Below the pieces are notes generated by a model, which was not told where the DNA came from, searched no databases, and saw only the letters and a program-made list of their open reading frames with translations. DNA of 64,000 nucleotides from Bombilactobacillus folatiphilus. Its GTDB lineage: Bacteria; Bacillota; Bacilli; Lactobacillales; Lactobacillaceae. The stretch lies in the NCBI RefSeq assembly GCF_023380265.1, contig NZ_CP093366.1, positions 496,001 through 560,000 of the forward strand, in the 5' to 3' direction. Each line of letters starts with the position of its first letter. Within the stretch, counting starts at the first letter, position 1. A program made the position numbers and the translations under genes. Positions 17,788 through 26,966 of the stretch are shown one piece after another.

Positions 17788-19893
17788 TTGAAATTTTTTC
17801 AAAGGTTGAATCGACCTAAAACGACCCAATCACTGTTACCTTTTCGGTTAAATGTTTTATTAGTTTTAGTTTTTTCCTTATTTGCATTACTCATTGGACA
17901 ATTGGCATATCTGCAATTGCTCAACGGGCATAAATTTCAAGCAGAAGTGGAACGGTCTGATAAAACGATTATTAATGGTAATGTACCTCGCGGATTAATT
18001 TATGATTCTAAAGGTCGATTGATCGTTGACAATCAAGCTAGTAGTGCGATTACTTATACGCGTAGTGCGTCAGTTAAAACCACGGATATGTATCAAATCG
18101 CTAATCGTTTACAAAAATTTGTGACAATTGATGATGTTAAATTATCTAAGCGTGATCAAGCAGATTATTATTTGGCACCAACAAAGAATTATCAAAAAAT
18201 TCTCAAACAAGTAAACCGTGGTTTGACGGATGAACAGGTTCAGGAAAAAAGTCAATCTGAGCAATATAGTCGAGCAGTTAAATATGTTTTAAAAAATGTT
18301 TCGTTGCATCTAACGCCAGCTCAGCAACAAGCGGCAGCTATCTTCCAACGAATGAGTTCAGCATCGCAATACTCAACCGTATTTATTAAAAATTATAATG
18401 CTACGGCTAAAGAGGTTGCCGAAGTCAGTGAACACCAAATTGAATTGCCTGGTGTGCAAGTGGGAATTGATTCTAAGCGTTCCTATCCCATGGGAGATTC
18501 GATGACCAGTATTATTGGTCAGGTATCGACTGAAAAACAAGGCTTGCCTGATAACAATGTGAATGAATTGTTAGCTCAAGGTTATTCACGCAATGACCGC
18601 GTGGGGACGAGTTATTTGGAACAGGAGTACGAGCCGATTTTAAAGGGTAGTAAATCGCAAACACAAATTTCGGTGAGCCCTAGTAATAAACTCACTGATT
18701 CGGTGCAAAAGTATGCTGGTTCTAAGGGTGATAATTTAAATTTAACAATTGACGCTGACTACCAGAAAAAATTAGATTCTGCTTTGCGTGACACTTTTGC
18801 TTCTGCACAAGCTAATGGGGTGACACAATATTCTGATGGTGCTTACGCGGTGGCAATGAATCCTAAAACAGGCGCTGTGTTGGCGATGTCGGGGGTTCAC
18901 TATAATCCTAAAACTAATAAAGTTTCTGATGATGCTTTGGGCGTGATGAATCGAACTTTTGTGATGGGGTCGGCTGTTAAAGGAGCCACGGTCTTAGGTG
19001 GTTTAATGAATGGTGCGATTACGCCAGACAATAATGTTTTACCAGATGATCCGATTTATTTGCCTAGTACACCTGTGAAAAAGTCTGTCTATCCGGTGGG
19101 AACTTTTGGAGCTCTAGGGGCAGAACAAGCCTTAGAAGTGTCTTCAAACATTTATATGATGCGTTTAGCCATGCGTGAGGGTCATGCTAAATATGTTCCC
19201 AATAAATATATTCACATTGATCAGGATATTTTTAAAAAATTGCGCAGTAATTTTAATCAATTCGGTTTAGGGGTCAAAACAGGGATTGATTTACCCGGTG
19301 AAGCTAGCGGAATTAAAGGACCCACGATGTCTGATGGTTTAGTCAAAGTTGGTTCGGCTTTGGATGAATCGTATGGTAACTACGATGCTTATACTTTACT
19401 GCAAATGGGACAATATGTTTCAACCATTGCTAATGGCGGTTATCGCATGCGACCTTACGTTGTCCAATCAATTCAAAAAACTAAACGAGATGGTTCAAAA
19501 GGAGCGATTGTGCATACAACACAACCACAACCGCTTAATCGAGTTGATTTTACTTCAAGTCAATTAAATGTGGTGCAGACTGGTTTTTATAATGTGGTTC
19601 ACGGATCCGGTGCTTGGACGACGGCGAAGCCTTTGGCAAATATCCAACCAGATATTGCAGCTAAGACTGGAACGGCGCAATCATTTTATTATGACCCTGA
19701 AAATCCTGATAATTCTAATCCACCTCAAACGATTACTTTAAGCATGGTGGGTTATGCTCCCGCTAAAGATCCTCAGATTGCTTTTGCGGTTGTTTTCCCC
19801 AATTTGAGCAGTGAAAAGGGTAATTATAATTTGAATTTAGTTCGGAGTATGGTCACAGCTTATTTTAATACTAGTAATAAAGATTCTCAGTAA
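17788..19893 (+). CDS. Class B penicillin-binding protein (PBP2-type transpeptidase)
   Basis: Monofunctional D,D-transpeptidase for peptidoglycan cross-linking. It has a short cytoplasmic tail, a transmembrane helix (about 25-47), a dimerisation domain starting at RGLIYDSKGR, and the transpeptidase domain with SxxK (S395-K398 in GSAVKG), SxN (S452-N454) and KTG (626-628). 701 aa. TTG start at 17788 behind GAGGAG (17773-17778). The position before rpmG matches the PBP2b gene of many lactobacilli, usually an elongation enzyme. Confidence 0.92.
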   Translation: MKFFQRLNRPKTTQSLLPFRLNVLLVLVFSLFALLIGQLAYLQLLNGHKFQAEVERSDKTIINGNVPRGLIYDSKGRLIVDNQASSAITYTRSASVKTTDMYQIANRLQKFVTIDDVKLSKRDQADYYLAPTKNYQKILKQVNRGLTDEQVQEKSQSEQYSRAVKYVLKNVSLHLTPAQQQAAAIFQRMSSASQYSTVFIKNYNATAKEVAEVSEHQIELPGVQVGIDSKRSYPMGDSMTSIIGQVSTEKQGLPDNNVNELLAQGYSRNDRVGTSYLEQEYEPILKGSKSQTQISVSPSNKLTDSVQKYAGSKGDNLNLTIDADYQKKLDSALRDTFASAQANGVTQYSDGAYAVAMNPKTGAVLAMSGVHYNPKTNKVSDDALGVMNRTFVMGSAVKGATVLGGLMNGAITPDNNVLPDDPIYLPSTPVKKSVYPVGTFGALGAEQALEVSSNIYMMRLAMREGHAKYVPNKYIHIDQDIFKKLRSNFNQFGLGVKTGIDLPGEASGIKGPTMSDGLVKVGSALDESYGNYDAYTLLQMGQYVSTIANGGYRMRPYVVQSIQKTKRDGSKGAIVHTTQPQPLNRVDFTSSQLNVVQTGFYNVVHGSGAWTTAKPLANIQPDIAAKTGTAQSFYYDPENPDNSNPPQTITLSMVGYAPAKDPQIAFAVVFPNLSSEKGNYNLNLVRSMVTAYFNTSNKDSQ

Positions 19894-19898
19894 AGGAC

Positions 19899-19927
19899 TG
19901 GTCAAGAAACTTTGAAAGTGTTATTAT
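19899..19927 (+). promoter_or_regulatory. Predicted promoter of rpmG
   Basis: TGGTCA (19899-19904), a 17-base spacer and TATTAT (19922-19927), about 40 bases before the rpmG ATG. Confidence 0.45.
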
Positions 19928-19968
19928 GGTAAAGTCGTGTAGCAAAAGTTGTAAAGGAGTTCATTGAT

Positions 19969-20118
19969 ATGCGCGTAAATATTACACTTGAATGTACCGA
20001 ATGTCACGAACGCAATTATTTAACTAGCAAAAATAAGCGGAATAATCCAGATCGCTTGGAATTAAAAAAATATTGCCCACGTGAACGTAAGACAACGTTA
20101 CATCGAGAAACTAAATAA
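19969..20118 (+). CDS. rpmG: 50S ribosomal protein L33
   Basis: 49-aa L33 with N-terminus [20 protein letters not shown]. It keeps the first CxxC and one downstream cysteine (KKYCPRERK), but the fourth zinc ligand is Glu, as in several lactic acid bacteria. AAAGGAG lies upstream of the ATG and a terminator follows. Confidence 0.95.
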   Translation: MRVNITLECTECHERNYLTSKNKRNNPDRLELKKYCPRERKTTLHRETK

Positions 20119-20121
20119 AAG

Positions 20122-20149
20122 ACAGCAGGTTAAACCTGTTGTTTTTTTT
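20122..20149 (+). terminator. Terminator after rpmG
   Basis: ACAGCAGGT / ACCTGTTGT stem (one G-U pair), 3-base loop, then a run of T. Confidence 0.85.
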
Positions 20150-20252
20150 AAAACAAATTATAATCGCTTACATGTTAAGCTAATATTTAGTATAGCTTAT
20201 CTTGTGCTAAACTAAAGAAGTTGATGTAAGTAATTGAATACATGAGGTAACA

Positions 20253-20927
20253 ATGAATGAATATAGATTACGCGAACTACCGATAATGACATATTTATTG
20301 CTGATAATTCAAATTCTTGTTTTTGCATGGGAATTGTTCAACGGCGGTAGCTATAATAGTGCTACCTTAATTGATGCGGGCGCTAAAGTGAATCAATTGG
20401 TGCAGATGGGTCAATGGTGGCGATTATTGACGCCTATTTTTGTCCATATTGGTTGGTCACATTTATTGATTAATTCATTGACACTGTATTTCGTCGGCAT
20501 TTTGTTGGAACGTGTTTATGGTGCTTGGCGATTCTTGTTAATTTACTTATTAAGTGGTTTAGGCGGTAATTTGATGAGTTTTGCCTTTGGCAGCAATTTT
20601 AGTGTTGCAGCGGGAGCTAGTACTTCATTATTTGGTTTGTTTGGAGTGTTTGTCAGTTTAGGTTATTTCTTTCGGACTAATCCAGCCTTGCGTGCTTGGT
20701 CGCAACAATTTTTAATCCTTATTGTATTTAATTTAGTCGCTGATTTATTTATGGGCCAAATTGATATTTGGGGACATATTGGTGGAGTCTTGAGTGGTGC
20801 TTTATTAGCAGGAATTATTGCTGTACCTCATCAAAGTGCGAGTTTGACAAATAAAATTCGTTTGTTGTGTATCACAGGCGTACTTTTATTGTTTGGCGTG
20901 CTATATTACGTGGGAATGGGTCGATAA
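20253..20927 (+). CDS. Rhomboid-family intramembrane serine protease
   Basis: 224-aa membrane protease with about six transmembrane helices. The catalytic serine lies in GASTSLFGLFG (GxSx motif) and the catalytic histidine in DIWGHIGGVLSGAL; HIGWSHLLINS is the conserved early motif. Much shorter than Bacillus GluP because it lacks the TPR tail. GAGGT precedes the ATG; the stop overlaps yqgQ by one base. Confidence 0.9.
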   Translation: MNEYRLRELPIMTYLLLIIQILVFAWELFNGGSYNSATLIDAGAKVNQLVQMGQWWRLLTPIFVHIGWSHLLINSLTLYFVGILLERVYGAWRFLLIYLLSGLGGNLMSFAFGSNFSVAAGASTSLFGLFGVFVSLGYFFRTNPALRAWSQQFLILIVFNLVADLFMGQIDIWGHIGGVLSGALLAGIIAVPHQSASLTNKIRLLCITGVLLLFGVLYYVGMGR

Positions 20928-21151
20928 TGAAAGAAACAAATATTAAAACTTTATATGATGTGCAGCAGGTGCTCAAACGCTTTGGAATCTATGTTTATGT
21001 AGGCAAACGTCTTTGGGATATTGAGTTAATGTCGATTGAATTAGATCGCTTGTACAAAGAACAAGTTATTGATCAACCCACTTTTCTAACATGTAAAATG
21101 GTATTAAAACGTGAACATCAGATTGAAGAAGGGCAAGCAAATGACAAATAA
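20927..21151 (+). CDS. yqgQ: YqgQ family protein (DUF910)
   Basis: 74-aa small helical protein, start ATG overlapping the rhomboid stop (TAATG). The motif LYDVQQVLKRFGIYVYVGKRLWDIELM is typical of DUF910; the family is linked only by position to the glucokinase gene. Function unknown. The 3' end overlaps glk by 11 bases, so the three genes are translationally linked. Confidence 0.88.
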   Translation: MKETNIKTLYDVQQVLKRFGIYVYVGKRLWDIELMSIELDRLYKEQVIDQPTFLTCKMVLKREHQIEEGQANDK

Positions 21152-22103
21152 AAAAGTAATTGGAATTGATTTGGGCGGTACGACAATTAAATTTGCAATT
21201 TTAACTGCGGCTGGTGAAATTCAACAGCGATGGAGTATTCCGACCGATATTTTGAATGATGGGCAAAATATTATTCCCAGTACGATTGCAACAATTAATG
21301 AGCATTTACAGATGTATCAGTTAACGCCAGCTGATTTTTTGGGTATTGGAATTGGTACTCCCGGTAGTGTGGATTACGAACAGGGGACGGTTGATAGTGC
21401 TTTTAATTTGAATTGGGATCATCCAGTTGCCTTAAAAGCGCAGTTAGAAGCAGGAACCAATATTCCTGTCACACTTGAAAATGATGCTAATGTGGCAGCT
21501 TTAGGTGAAAAATGGCAAGGTGCGGGCAATAATGCAGCTAATGTGGCTTTTGTAACCTTAGGGACTGGTGTTGGCGGTGGGATTATTATCAATAATCAAA
21601 TTGTCCATGGTGTTGGCGGTTCCGCTGGCGAAATTGGGCATATTACAGTTGATGCTCAAGGCTTTGCCTGTACATGCGGTAAAAAGGGTTGTTTAGAAAC
21701 AGTGGCTTCTGCAACGGGCATTGTGCGTGTGGCTAATGCTTTATCGCAAGAATACGCAGGCCCAGCGCAGTTAAAAGCTTTGATTGATGATGGACAGCAA
21801 GTTTCATCTAAGGATGTGTTTGATTTGGCTCAGCAAGCTGATCCTTTGGCGCAAATGGTGGTCAAACAAATTTGTGATCAATTAGGCTTGGCATTAGCTA
21901 ATGTTGCAATGACATTAAATCCAAAGTATATTATTATTGGTGGTGGTGTTTCTAACGCTGGTGAATATTTGCTAAATCAAGTGCAAACAGCATATTTAAA
22001 ATATGTATTTCCAGCAGTCAAAAAAACCACAACTTTACGTTTGGCAACCTTAGGCAATGAAGCAGGTGTAATTGGTGCAGCATCATTGGTTATTCAGCCA
22101 TAA
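21141..22103 (+). CDS. glk: ROK-family glucokinase
   Basis: Phosphorylates glucose with ATP. It has an N-terminal phosphate motif (GIDLGGTTIKF), catalytic aspartate in LENDANVAALGE, and the ROK zinc motif CTCGKKGCLE preceded by GEIGH. 320 aa from ATG 21141. It is the third gene of the rhomboid-yqgQ-glk unit. Confidence 0.95.
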   Translation: MTNKKVIGIDLGGTTIKFAILTAAGEIQQRWSIPTDILNDGQNIIPSTIATINEHLQMYQLTPADFLGIGIGTPGSVDYEQGTVDSAFNLNWDHPVALKAQLEAGTNIPVTLENDANVAALGEKWQGAGNNAANVAFVTLGTGVGGGIIINNQIVHGVGGSAGEIGHITVDAQGFACTCGKKGCLETVASATGIVRVANALSQEYAGPAQLKALIDDGQQVSSKDVFDLAQQADPLAQMVVKQICDQLGLALANVAMTLNPKYIIIGGGVSNAGEYLLNQVQTAYLKYVFPAVKKTTTLRLATLGNEAGVIGAASLVIQP

Positions 22104-22128
22104 TTATAATGAGGTGTGAGGTGGAACT

Positions 22129-22530
22129 TTGTCATTTTTAAATGCGTTATTTATTGTTATTATCATTATTGCGTTATATTATGGGATTTCTTGGTTTTAT
22201 TATTGGTTGCGGGCTAGGCAATTAGGTGGTGCTTTGGATGAAAAAGAATTTGAAACAACTATGCGTAAGGCACAGTTGATTGATTTACGTGAAAAAAAAT
22301 ATTTTGATGCAGGACATATTTTGGGTGCTCGGAATTTACCTTATACACAATTAAAAATGTTGATTTCTGAATTAAGACCTGATTTACCAGTTTATCTATA
22401 TGAACAGGGAAGTACTTTGGCGGTACGCGCAGCACTTAAATTAAGGAAACAAGGCTTTCGAGAAATTAAGTGGTTGAAGCATGGTTTTAACGAATGGAAT
22501 GGCAAAACTAAAAAAACGACTAAATTATAA
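22129..22530 (+). CDS. Membrane-anchored rhodanese-like protein lacking the active-site cysteine
   Basis: 133 aa: one N-terminal transmembrane helix (about 5-27) and a rhodanese-like domain (LIDLREKKYFDAGHILGARNLP). At the sulfur-carrying position, where active rhodaneses have Cys, the sequence reads VYLYEQGSTLAVR, so sulfurtransferase activity is unlikely. Corresponds to the YqhL-type protein next to glk in lactobacilli. TTG start behind GAGGTGG. Confidence 0.82.
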   Translation: MSFLNALFIVIIIIALYYGISWFYYWLRARQLGGALDEKEFETTMRKAQLIDLREKKYFDAGHILGARNLPYTQLKMLISELRPDLPVYLYEQGSTLAVRAALKLRKQGFREIKWLKHGFNEWNGKTKKTTKL

Positions 22531-22563
22531 AAATAGCCGAGGTCATAATTTCCTCGGCTATTT
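22531..22563. terminator. Bidirectional terminator between converging genes
   Basis: AAATAGCCGAGG (22531-22542) and CCTCGGCTATTT (22552-22563) form a perfect 12-bp stem with A and T flanks on both sides, serving the rhodanese gene and the opposing DUF3042 gene. Confidence 0.88.
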
Positions 22564-22572
22564 TTCTGATTC

Positions 22573-22755
22573 TTAATTAATATGTGAAAAATGGGCTTTA
22601 CGATTGGCGCGACGACGATTTTGTTCAATGCGTTCGTCTTCTTGATCCAGTGGTTGAATTACTTTTTTATGGTAAGTTAAAGCGGAACCAGCAATTGCCC
22701 CTACAGTAGCTAAAGTACCAATGATAACACCTGAAAATAAACTTTTTTTATGCAT
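22573..22755 (-). CDS. DUF3042 family small membrane protein
   Basis: 60-aa protein with one N-terminal hydrophobic helix (SGVIIGTLATVGAIAGSAL) and a charged tail (EDERIEQNRRRANRKAH). It matches the DUF3042 pattern seen in Lactobacillales, function unknown. I start at 22755, directly behind AAGGAGG on the minus strand. Confidence 0.85.
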   Translation of the reverse strand: MHKKSLFSGVIIGTLATVGAIAGSALTYHKKVIQPLDQEDERIEQNRRRANRKAHFSHIN

Positions 22756-22848
22756 AATGTACCTCCTTGTTTCTTTAATTATTAACAATATAACTGGTAA
22801 TTTCAACTAAAACCCTTATAAATTTATTTCAAATAGAGGAGTTTTTCC

Positions 22849-23790
22849 ATGACAGCTAAGGCAATTGTCATTGCAGGACCTACTGCAGTTGGTAAGTCAG
22901 ACTTAGGTTTACAATTGGCACACCAATTTGATGGCGAAATCATTTCGGGAGATTCTATGCAAATTTATCGCCATTTGGATATTGGTACAGCCAAAATAAT
23001 GCCTGCAGAGCAACAAGGAATACCGCATCATTTGTTAGATATTTGTGAAGTTGACCAACGTTATACGGTTTATGAATTCCAGCAGGAAGCACAAAAGTTG
23101 ATTGGAGAAATTAATCGAAGACAACGTGTACCGATTGTTGTGGGAGGAACAGGCTTTTATCTAAATGCACTGATTAATAATTTGCAATTAGGTGGTGTTG
23201 CAAGTCGTGACCCAGAATTTGGCGTTCGGCAACATTTTGAGCAGTTGCTGCAAACTAGGGGTGCTCAATATTTGTGGCAATTGTTAAACCAAGTTGACCC
23301 GTTAGCAGCTCAACAAATTAATTCAGCCAATACGCGTCGGGTGATTCGGGCGTTGGAAGTGGTGCAGTTGACTGGTCAAAAATTCAGTCAGCAAAGTCAA
23401 ACCCAACCAGCAATTGATTTTTTAGTGTTAACTTTGAATACCAAGCGGTCAGTCTTGTATCAGCGAATCAATCAGCGTGTAGACGTCATGTTACAACAAG
23501 GTTTACAAAAAGAAGCCGAAGACCTTTATCAACAGCGTGATCAAGTCCCTCAAGCTGCGCAAGGGATTGGCTATAAAGAGTGGTTTGCTTATTTTGAGCA
23601 GCAACAGTCATATGCAGATACAATTGCGTTAATTAAGCGTAACTCGCGACGTTTTGCTAAGCGTCAGTTAACTTATTTTAAAAATCAATTGACGAGTCAG
23701 TGGTATGATTTAATCGCAGAACCACAACAGCAATTATTAATTCAGCAAGTAATACATCATTTTTTGGAGGAAGATTATGAATTGGTTTGA
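22849..23790 (+). CDS. miaA: tRNA dimethylallyltransferase MiaA
   Basis: Prenylates A37 of tRNAs that read UNN codons. It has P-loop GPTAVGKSD (9-17), the DSMQIYRHLDIGTAK substrate motif, VVGGTGFYLNAL, and GIGYKEW in the C-terminal half. 313 aa. GAGG precedes the ATG; the 3' end overlaps the next gene by 14 bases. Confidence 0.96.
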   Translation: MTAKAIVIAGPTAVGKSDLGLQLAHQFDGEIISGDSMQIYRHLDIGTAKIMPAEQQGIPHHLLDICEVDQRYTVYEFQQEAQKLIGEINRRQRVPIVVGGTGFYLNALINNLQLGGVASRDPEFGVRQHFEQLLQTRGAQYLWQLLNQVDPLAAQQINSANTRRVIRALEVVQLTGQKFSQQSQTQPAIDFLVLTLNTKRSVLYQRINQRVDVMLQQGLQKEAEDLYQQRDQVPQAAQGIGYKEWFAYFEQQQSYADTIALIKRNSRRFAKRQLTYFKNQLTSQWYDLIAEPQQQLLIQQVIHHFLEEDYELV

Positions 23791-25030
23791 TGAATTACCT
23801 ACAAAAATTCAAACTGCTGTGAAAATAGCAGAGCAAAAAATTCAACCTTATCTAGCAGTTATAGACCGGCAAACGGAAAATAATCAAGCTAAAGTGCTCA
23901 AGGCTTTTCACGATCAACAAGTAGCTGAAACGCACCTATTTGGTTCGACGGGTTACGGTAACAACGATGAGGGGCGAGAGGTTTTAGACGCAGTGTATGC
24001 ACAAGTTTTTGGGGCACCGGCAGCATTAGTCCGACCACAATTTGTTTCGGGAACGCATACACTAGCGGTGGGTTTATACGGCTGCTTAAAACCTGGACAA
24101 AAGTTGTTATATTTAACAGGCAAACCATATGACACAATGCAGGAAGTGATCGGTTTGACCGGTGATGGAACTGGTAGCTTAAAGGAATATGGTGTTACTT
24201 TTGATTATGTAAGTTTGACCGATCAAGGACAAATTGATTATGAACAGGTTGCTCAAAAGTTGGCTACTTTTGCTCCAGATGTTGTCGCGATTCAGCGTTC
24301 ACGAGGTTATGATCCACGTCCTAGTTTACGAATAAGTGAAATTCAGAAGTTAATTACTTTTGTCAAGCAACGTTGTCAAGCTTTGGTGTTTGTGGATAAC
24401 TGTTATGGTGAATTTTCAGAAGAAATTGAACCAACGCAAGTTGGTGCTGACTTAATAGCAGGCTCGCTTTTTAAAAATGCGGGGGCTGGTCTGGCGACAA
24501 CAGGTGGTTATCTAGCAGGTCGTGAGGATTTAATTGAGCGAAGTGCGATTTTCTTGACGGCACCAGGGATTGGTCGACATGAAGGTGCGACTGGAACTAA
24601 TTTGCGGTGGATGATTGAAGGTTTCTTTTTGGCACCCCAAGCGACAGGAAATGCGATTAAAGGGGCAATTTTTGCGGCTGCATTGTTGGAAGAATTAGGC
24701 TTTGAAGTTACGCCCCGTTTTGATGAACCCAGAACTGATTTAATTCAGACTGTGATTTTAGGTAGTGCTGAAAAAATGATTCAGTTTGCTAAGGCAATTC
24801 AAAAATATTCACCAATCGATTCGTTTGTAGAACCAGTAGCGAGTGCAATGGATGGTTATGAAGATCAAATTGTGATGGCGGCAGGAACTTTTGTTCAAGG
24901 TTCGACAATCGAATTATCAGCAGATGGTCCGCTGCGTCCACCATATGCAATTTATTTGCAAGGTGGTTTGACTTACGCGCATGCCAAAATTGCCGTTGCA
25001 CATGCTTGTGCTGATTTATTGAAAATTTAA
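23777..25030 (+). CDS. PLP-dependent methionine gamma-lyase family protein (YnbB-like)
   Basis: 417-aa fold-type I PLP enzyme of the group once called aluminium-resistance proteins. The Schiff-base lysine is probably K233 in GSLFKNAG, with GYGNNDEGRE near the N-terminus. Substrate is not established; a C-S lyase role is only suggested by family. Overlaps miaA and precedes glnR, the conserved Firmicutes order. Confidence 0.85.
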   Translation: MNWFDELPTKIQTAVKIAEQKIQPYLAVIDRQTENNQAKVLKAFHDQQVAETHLFGSTGYGNNDEGREVLDAVYAQVFGAPAALVRPQFVSGTHTLAVGLYGCLKPGQKLLYLTGKPYDTMQEVIGLTGDGTGSLKEYGVTFDYVSLTDQGQIDYEQVAQKLATFAPDVVAIQRSRGYDPRPSLRISEIQKLITFVKQRCQALVFVDNCYGEFSEEIEPTQVGADLIAGSLFKNAGAGLATTGGYLAGREDLIERSAIFLTAPGIGRHEGATGTNLRWMIEGFFLAPQATGNAIKGAIFAAALLEELGFEVTPRFDEPRTDLIQTVILGSAEKMIQFAKAIQKYSPIDSFVEPVASAMDGYEDQIVMAAGTFVQGSTIELSADGPLRPPYAIYLQGGLTYAHAKIAVAHACADLLKI

Positions 25031-25054
25031 TTTTAGGCAAAACTAAAATTCATA

Positions 25055-25107
25055 TGTTAGCTTTGCTGACGTGAATTGTTGACACTAAACTTTTTACTTG
25101 TTACAGT
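25055..25107 (+). promoter_or_regulatory. glnRA promoter with upstream GlnR-box-like site
   Basis: TTGACA (25079-25084), 17 bases and TACAGT (25102-25107) form a good sigma-A promoter. Just upstream TGTTA-N7-TGACG (25055-25071) is close to the GlnR/TnrA consensus TGTNA-N7-TNACA. This fits GlnR autoregulation of glnR-glnA. Confidence 0.65.
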
Positions 25108-25131
25108 TTGCTTATGTTCGAGGTTTAGAAG

Positions 25132-25503
25132 ATGAAAGAAAAAGTTATGCGGCGTAGTCTGGCTGTGTTAACGGTCGGGACTGTTACGAAACTAACAGGT
25201 TTAACTCCTCGCAAGTTACGATATTATGAGTATTTTGAGCTAATTCATCCGAAACGTAGCACTGGTAATCAGCGGCAGTATTCATTAAATGACGTTGATC
25301 GCTTGTTGGAGATTAAGGATTACTTGGCTTCAGGAATGACCATGCATGAAGTTGTGAGGGTATTAAATAAAAAAACGTCTACTGTGTCTTTAACTACATC
25401 CGATACTGAGACAATGAGTGATTCAACTGCCCGTAAGATCTTTCATGATGAGATGTTACAAATTGGTCGGTGGAATAACCAAGACTCGAATAATTCATTT
25501 TAA
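25132..25503 (+). CDS. glnR: MerR-family nitrogen repressor GlnR
   Basis: 123-aa regulator that represses glnRA and ammonium-uptake genes when nitrogen is plentiful, in response to feedback-inhibited glutamine synthetase. The N-terminal MerR helix-turn-helix ([24 protein letters not shown]) is followed by the family residues [20 protein letters not shown]. Start MKEKVMRRS matches GlnR. 20 bases separate it from glnA. Confidence 0.95.
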   Translation: MKEKVMRRSLAVLTVGTVTKLTGLTPRKLRYYEYFELIHPKRSTGNQRQYSLNDVDRLLEIKDYLASGMTMHEVVRVLNKKTSTVSLTTSDTETMSDSTARKIFHDEMLQIGRWNNQDSNNSF

Positions 25504-25523
25504 TTAAGGAGACGATTGGTTTT

Positions 25524-26864
25524 ATGGCTACAAAAAACTATACAGCACAAGATATTCGGCAAATGGCAAAAGAGGAACATGTTGAATTTTTACGGTTAAT
25601 GTTTACTGATATTAACGGTATTATCAAAAATGTGGAGATGCCGATTGATCAATTAGACAAAGTGTTGGCTAATGAGGCTACACTGGACGGTTCTTCAATT
25701 GATGGTTTTGTACGAATTGAAGAAAGTGACATGTTGTTGTACCCCGATTTAAGTACGTGGTTAGTATTTCCATGGGGTTCTGAACATGGTAAAGTTGCGC
25801 GATTGATTTGTGATATCCATAAGGCTGACGGTTCAGAATTTGCGGGTGATCCGCGAAATAATTTACGACGGATTGTTGAAGAAATGCATCAGGCTGGTTT
25901 TACCAAATTTAATATTGGACCGGAACCGGAATTCTTTTTATTCAAAATGGATGAAAAAGGTGAGCCGACACTTAAATTAAACGATAATGGTGGTTATTTT
26001 GATTTTGAACCGATTGATTTGGGAGAAAATTGTCGCCGTGATATTGTCTTAGAATTAGAAAAAATGGGCTTTGAAGTAGAAGCTAGTCACCATGAAGTGG
26101 CTCCGGGACAGCATGAAATTGATTTTAAATATGCGGACGCACTAGAGGCTGCTGATAATATTCAAACTTTCAAATTGGTGGTACGGACGGTGGCACGGAA
26201 ACATGGCTTGCATGCAACCTTTATGCCGAAGCCACTGGAAGGAATTAATGGTTCAGGCATGCATATTAATATGTCCTTGTTTAATCAACAAGGGAATGCT
26301 TTTTATGATGAAACGACACAAAATCAACTTTCCAAAACGGCGATGTATTTCTTAAATGGGTTATTGGAACATGCACGTGGGCTAACCGCCATTAATAATC
26401 CGACGGTCAATTCTTATAAGCGCTTGGTTCCAGGATTTGAAGCGCCAGTCTATGTAGCTTGGTCAGGAAAAAATCGTTCACCATTAATTCGGGTGCCTTT
26501 ATCACGCGGAACGGGTACCAGATTAGAGATGCGTAGCGTGGATCCAACAGCTAATCCTTATTTAGCAATTGCGGCTATTTTACACTGTGGTTTGGCGGGC
26601 ATTAAAGAGCGGAATACGCCTGTAGAACCAGTTAATCGCAATATTTACCAGATGAGCGAAGCTGAACGTCATGAAAATAAAATTTATGATTTGCCATCAA
26701 CTTTGCATAACGCAATTAAGGAATTGAAAAAAGATTCAACTGTGACACAAGCGATGGGCGAACATTTGTATAAAAGTTTTGTTGATTCGCGAGAATTTGA
26801 ATGGGATGCTTATCGGCAAACTGTTTCAAGTTGGGAAAGAGAGCAATATTTGAAACGCTTTTAA
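25524..26864 (+). CDS. glnA: Glutamine synthetase type I
   Basis: Condenses ammonium and glutamate with ATP. 446 aa with the beta-Grasp N-terminus ([14 protein letters not shown]), the DGSSIDGF loop, metal-binding GPEPEFF and the catalytic [18 protein letters not shown] stretch. Length and lack of an adenylylation insert indicate the GSI-alpha type regulated by GlnR. Confidence 0.97.
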   Translation: MATKNYTAQDIRQMAKEEHVEFLRLMFTDINGIIKNVEMPIDQLDKVLANEATLDGSSIDGFVRIEESDMLLYPDLSTWLVFPWGSEHGKVARLICDIHKADGSEFAGDPRNNLRRIVEEMHQAGFTKFNIGPEPEFFLFKMDEKGEPTLKLNDNGGYFDFEPIDLGENCRRDIVLELEKMGFEVEASHHEVAPGQHEIDFKYADALEAADNIQTFKLVVRTVARKHGLHATFMPKPLEGINGSGMHINMSLFNQQGNAFYDETTQNQLSKTAMYFLNGLLEHARGLTAINNPTVNSYKRLVPGFEAPVYVAWSGKNRSPLIRVPLSRGTGTRLEMRSVDPTANPYLAIAAILHCGLAGIKERNTPVEPVNRNIYQMSEAERHENKIYDLPSTLHNAIKELKKDSTVTQAMGEHLYKSFVDSREFEWDAYRQTVSSWEREQYLKRF

Positions 26865-26873
26865 GAATTAACG

Positions 26874-26902
26874 ACATCTTAACTCAGGTTAAGATGTTTT
26901 TT
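26874..26902 (+). terminator. Terminator of glnRA
   Basis: ACATCTTAAC / GTTAAGATGT perfect 10-bp stem with a 4-base loop and a T run. Confidence 0.9.
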
Positions 26903-26903
26903 A

Positions 26904-26934
26904 TTGACCTCTGGCTAACTTGAAGGTTTAAACT
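26904..26934 (+). promoter_or_regulatory. MerR-type promoter of the alcohol dehydrogenase gene
   Basis: TTGACC (26904-26909) and TAAACT (26929-26934) are separated by 19 bases, with ACCT...AGGT half-sites inside the spacer. A long 19-bp spacer with a central dyad is the arrangement activated by MerR-family regulators. Inference. Confidence 0.5.
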
Positions 26935-26966
26935 GAAAATATTAATTTAAAAGTGAGGTTAGCGAA

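Noticed and set aside
17567-17791. Open frame overlapping the HesB-like gene
   Set aside because: Different frame of a real gene, with no family similarity and ending in the PBP leader.
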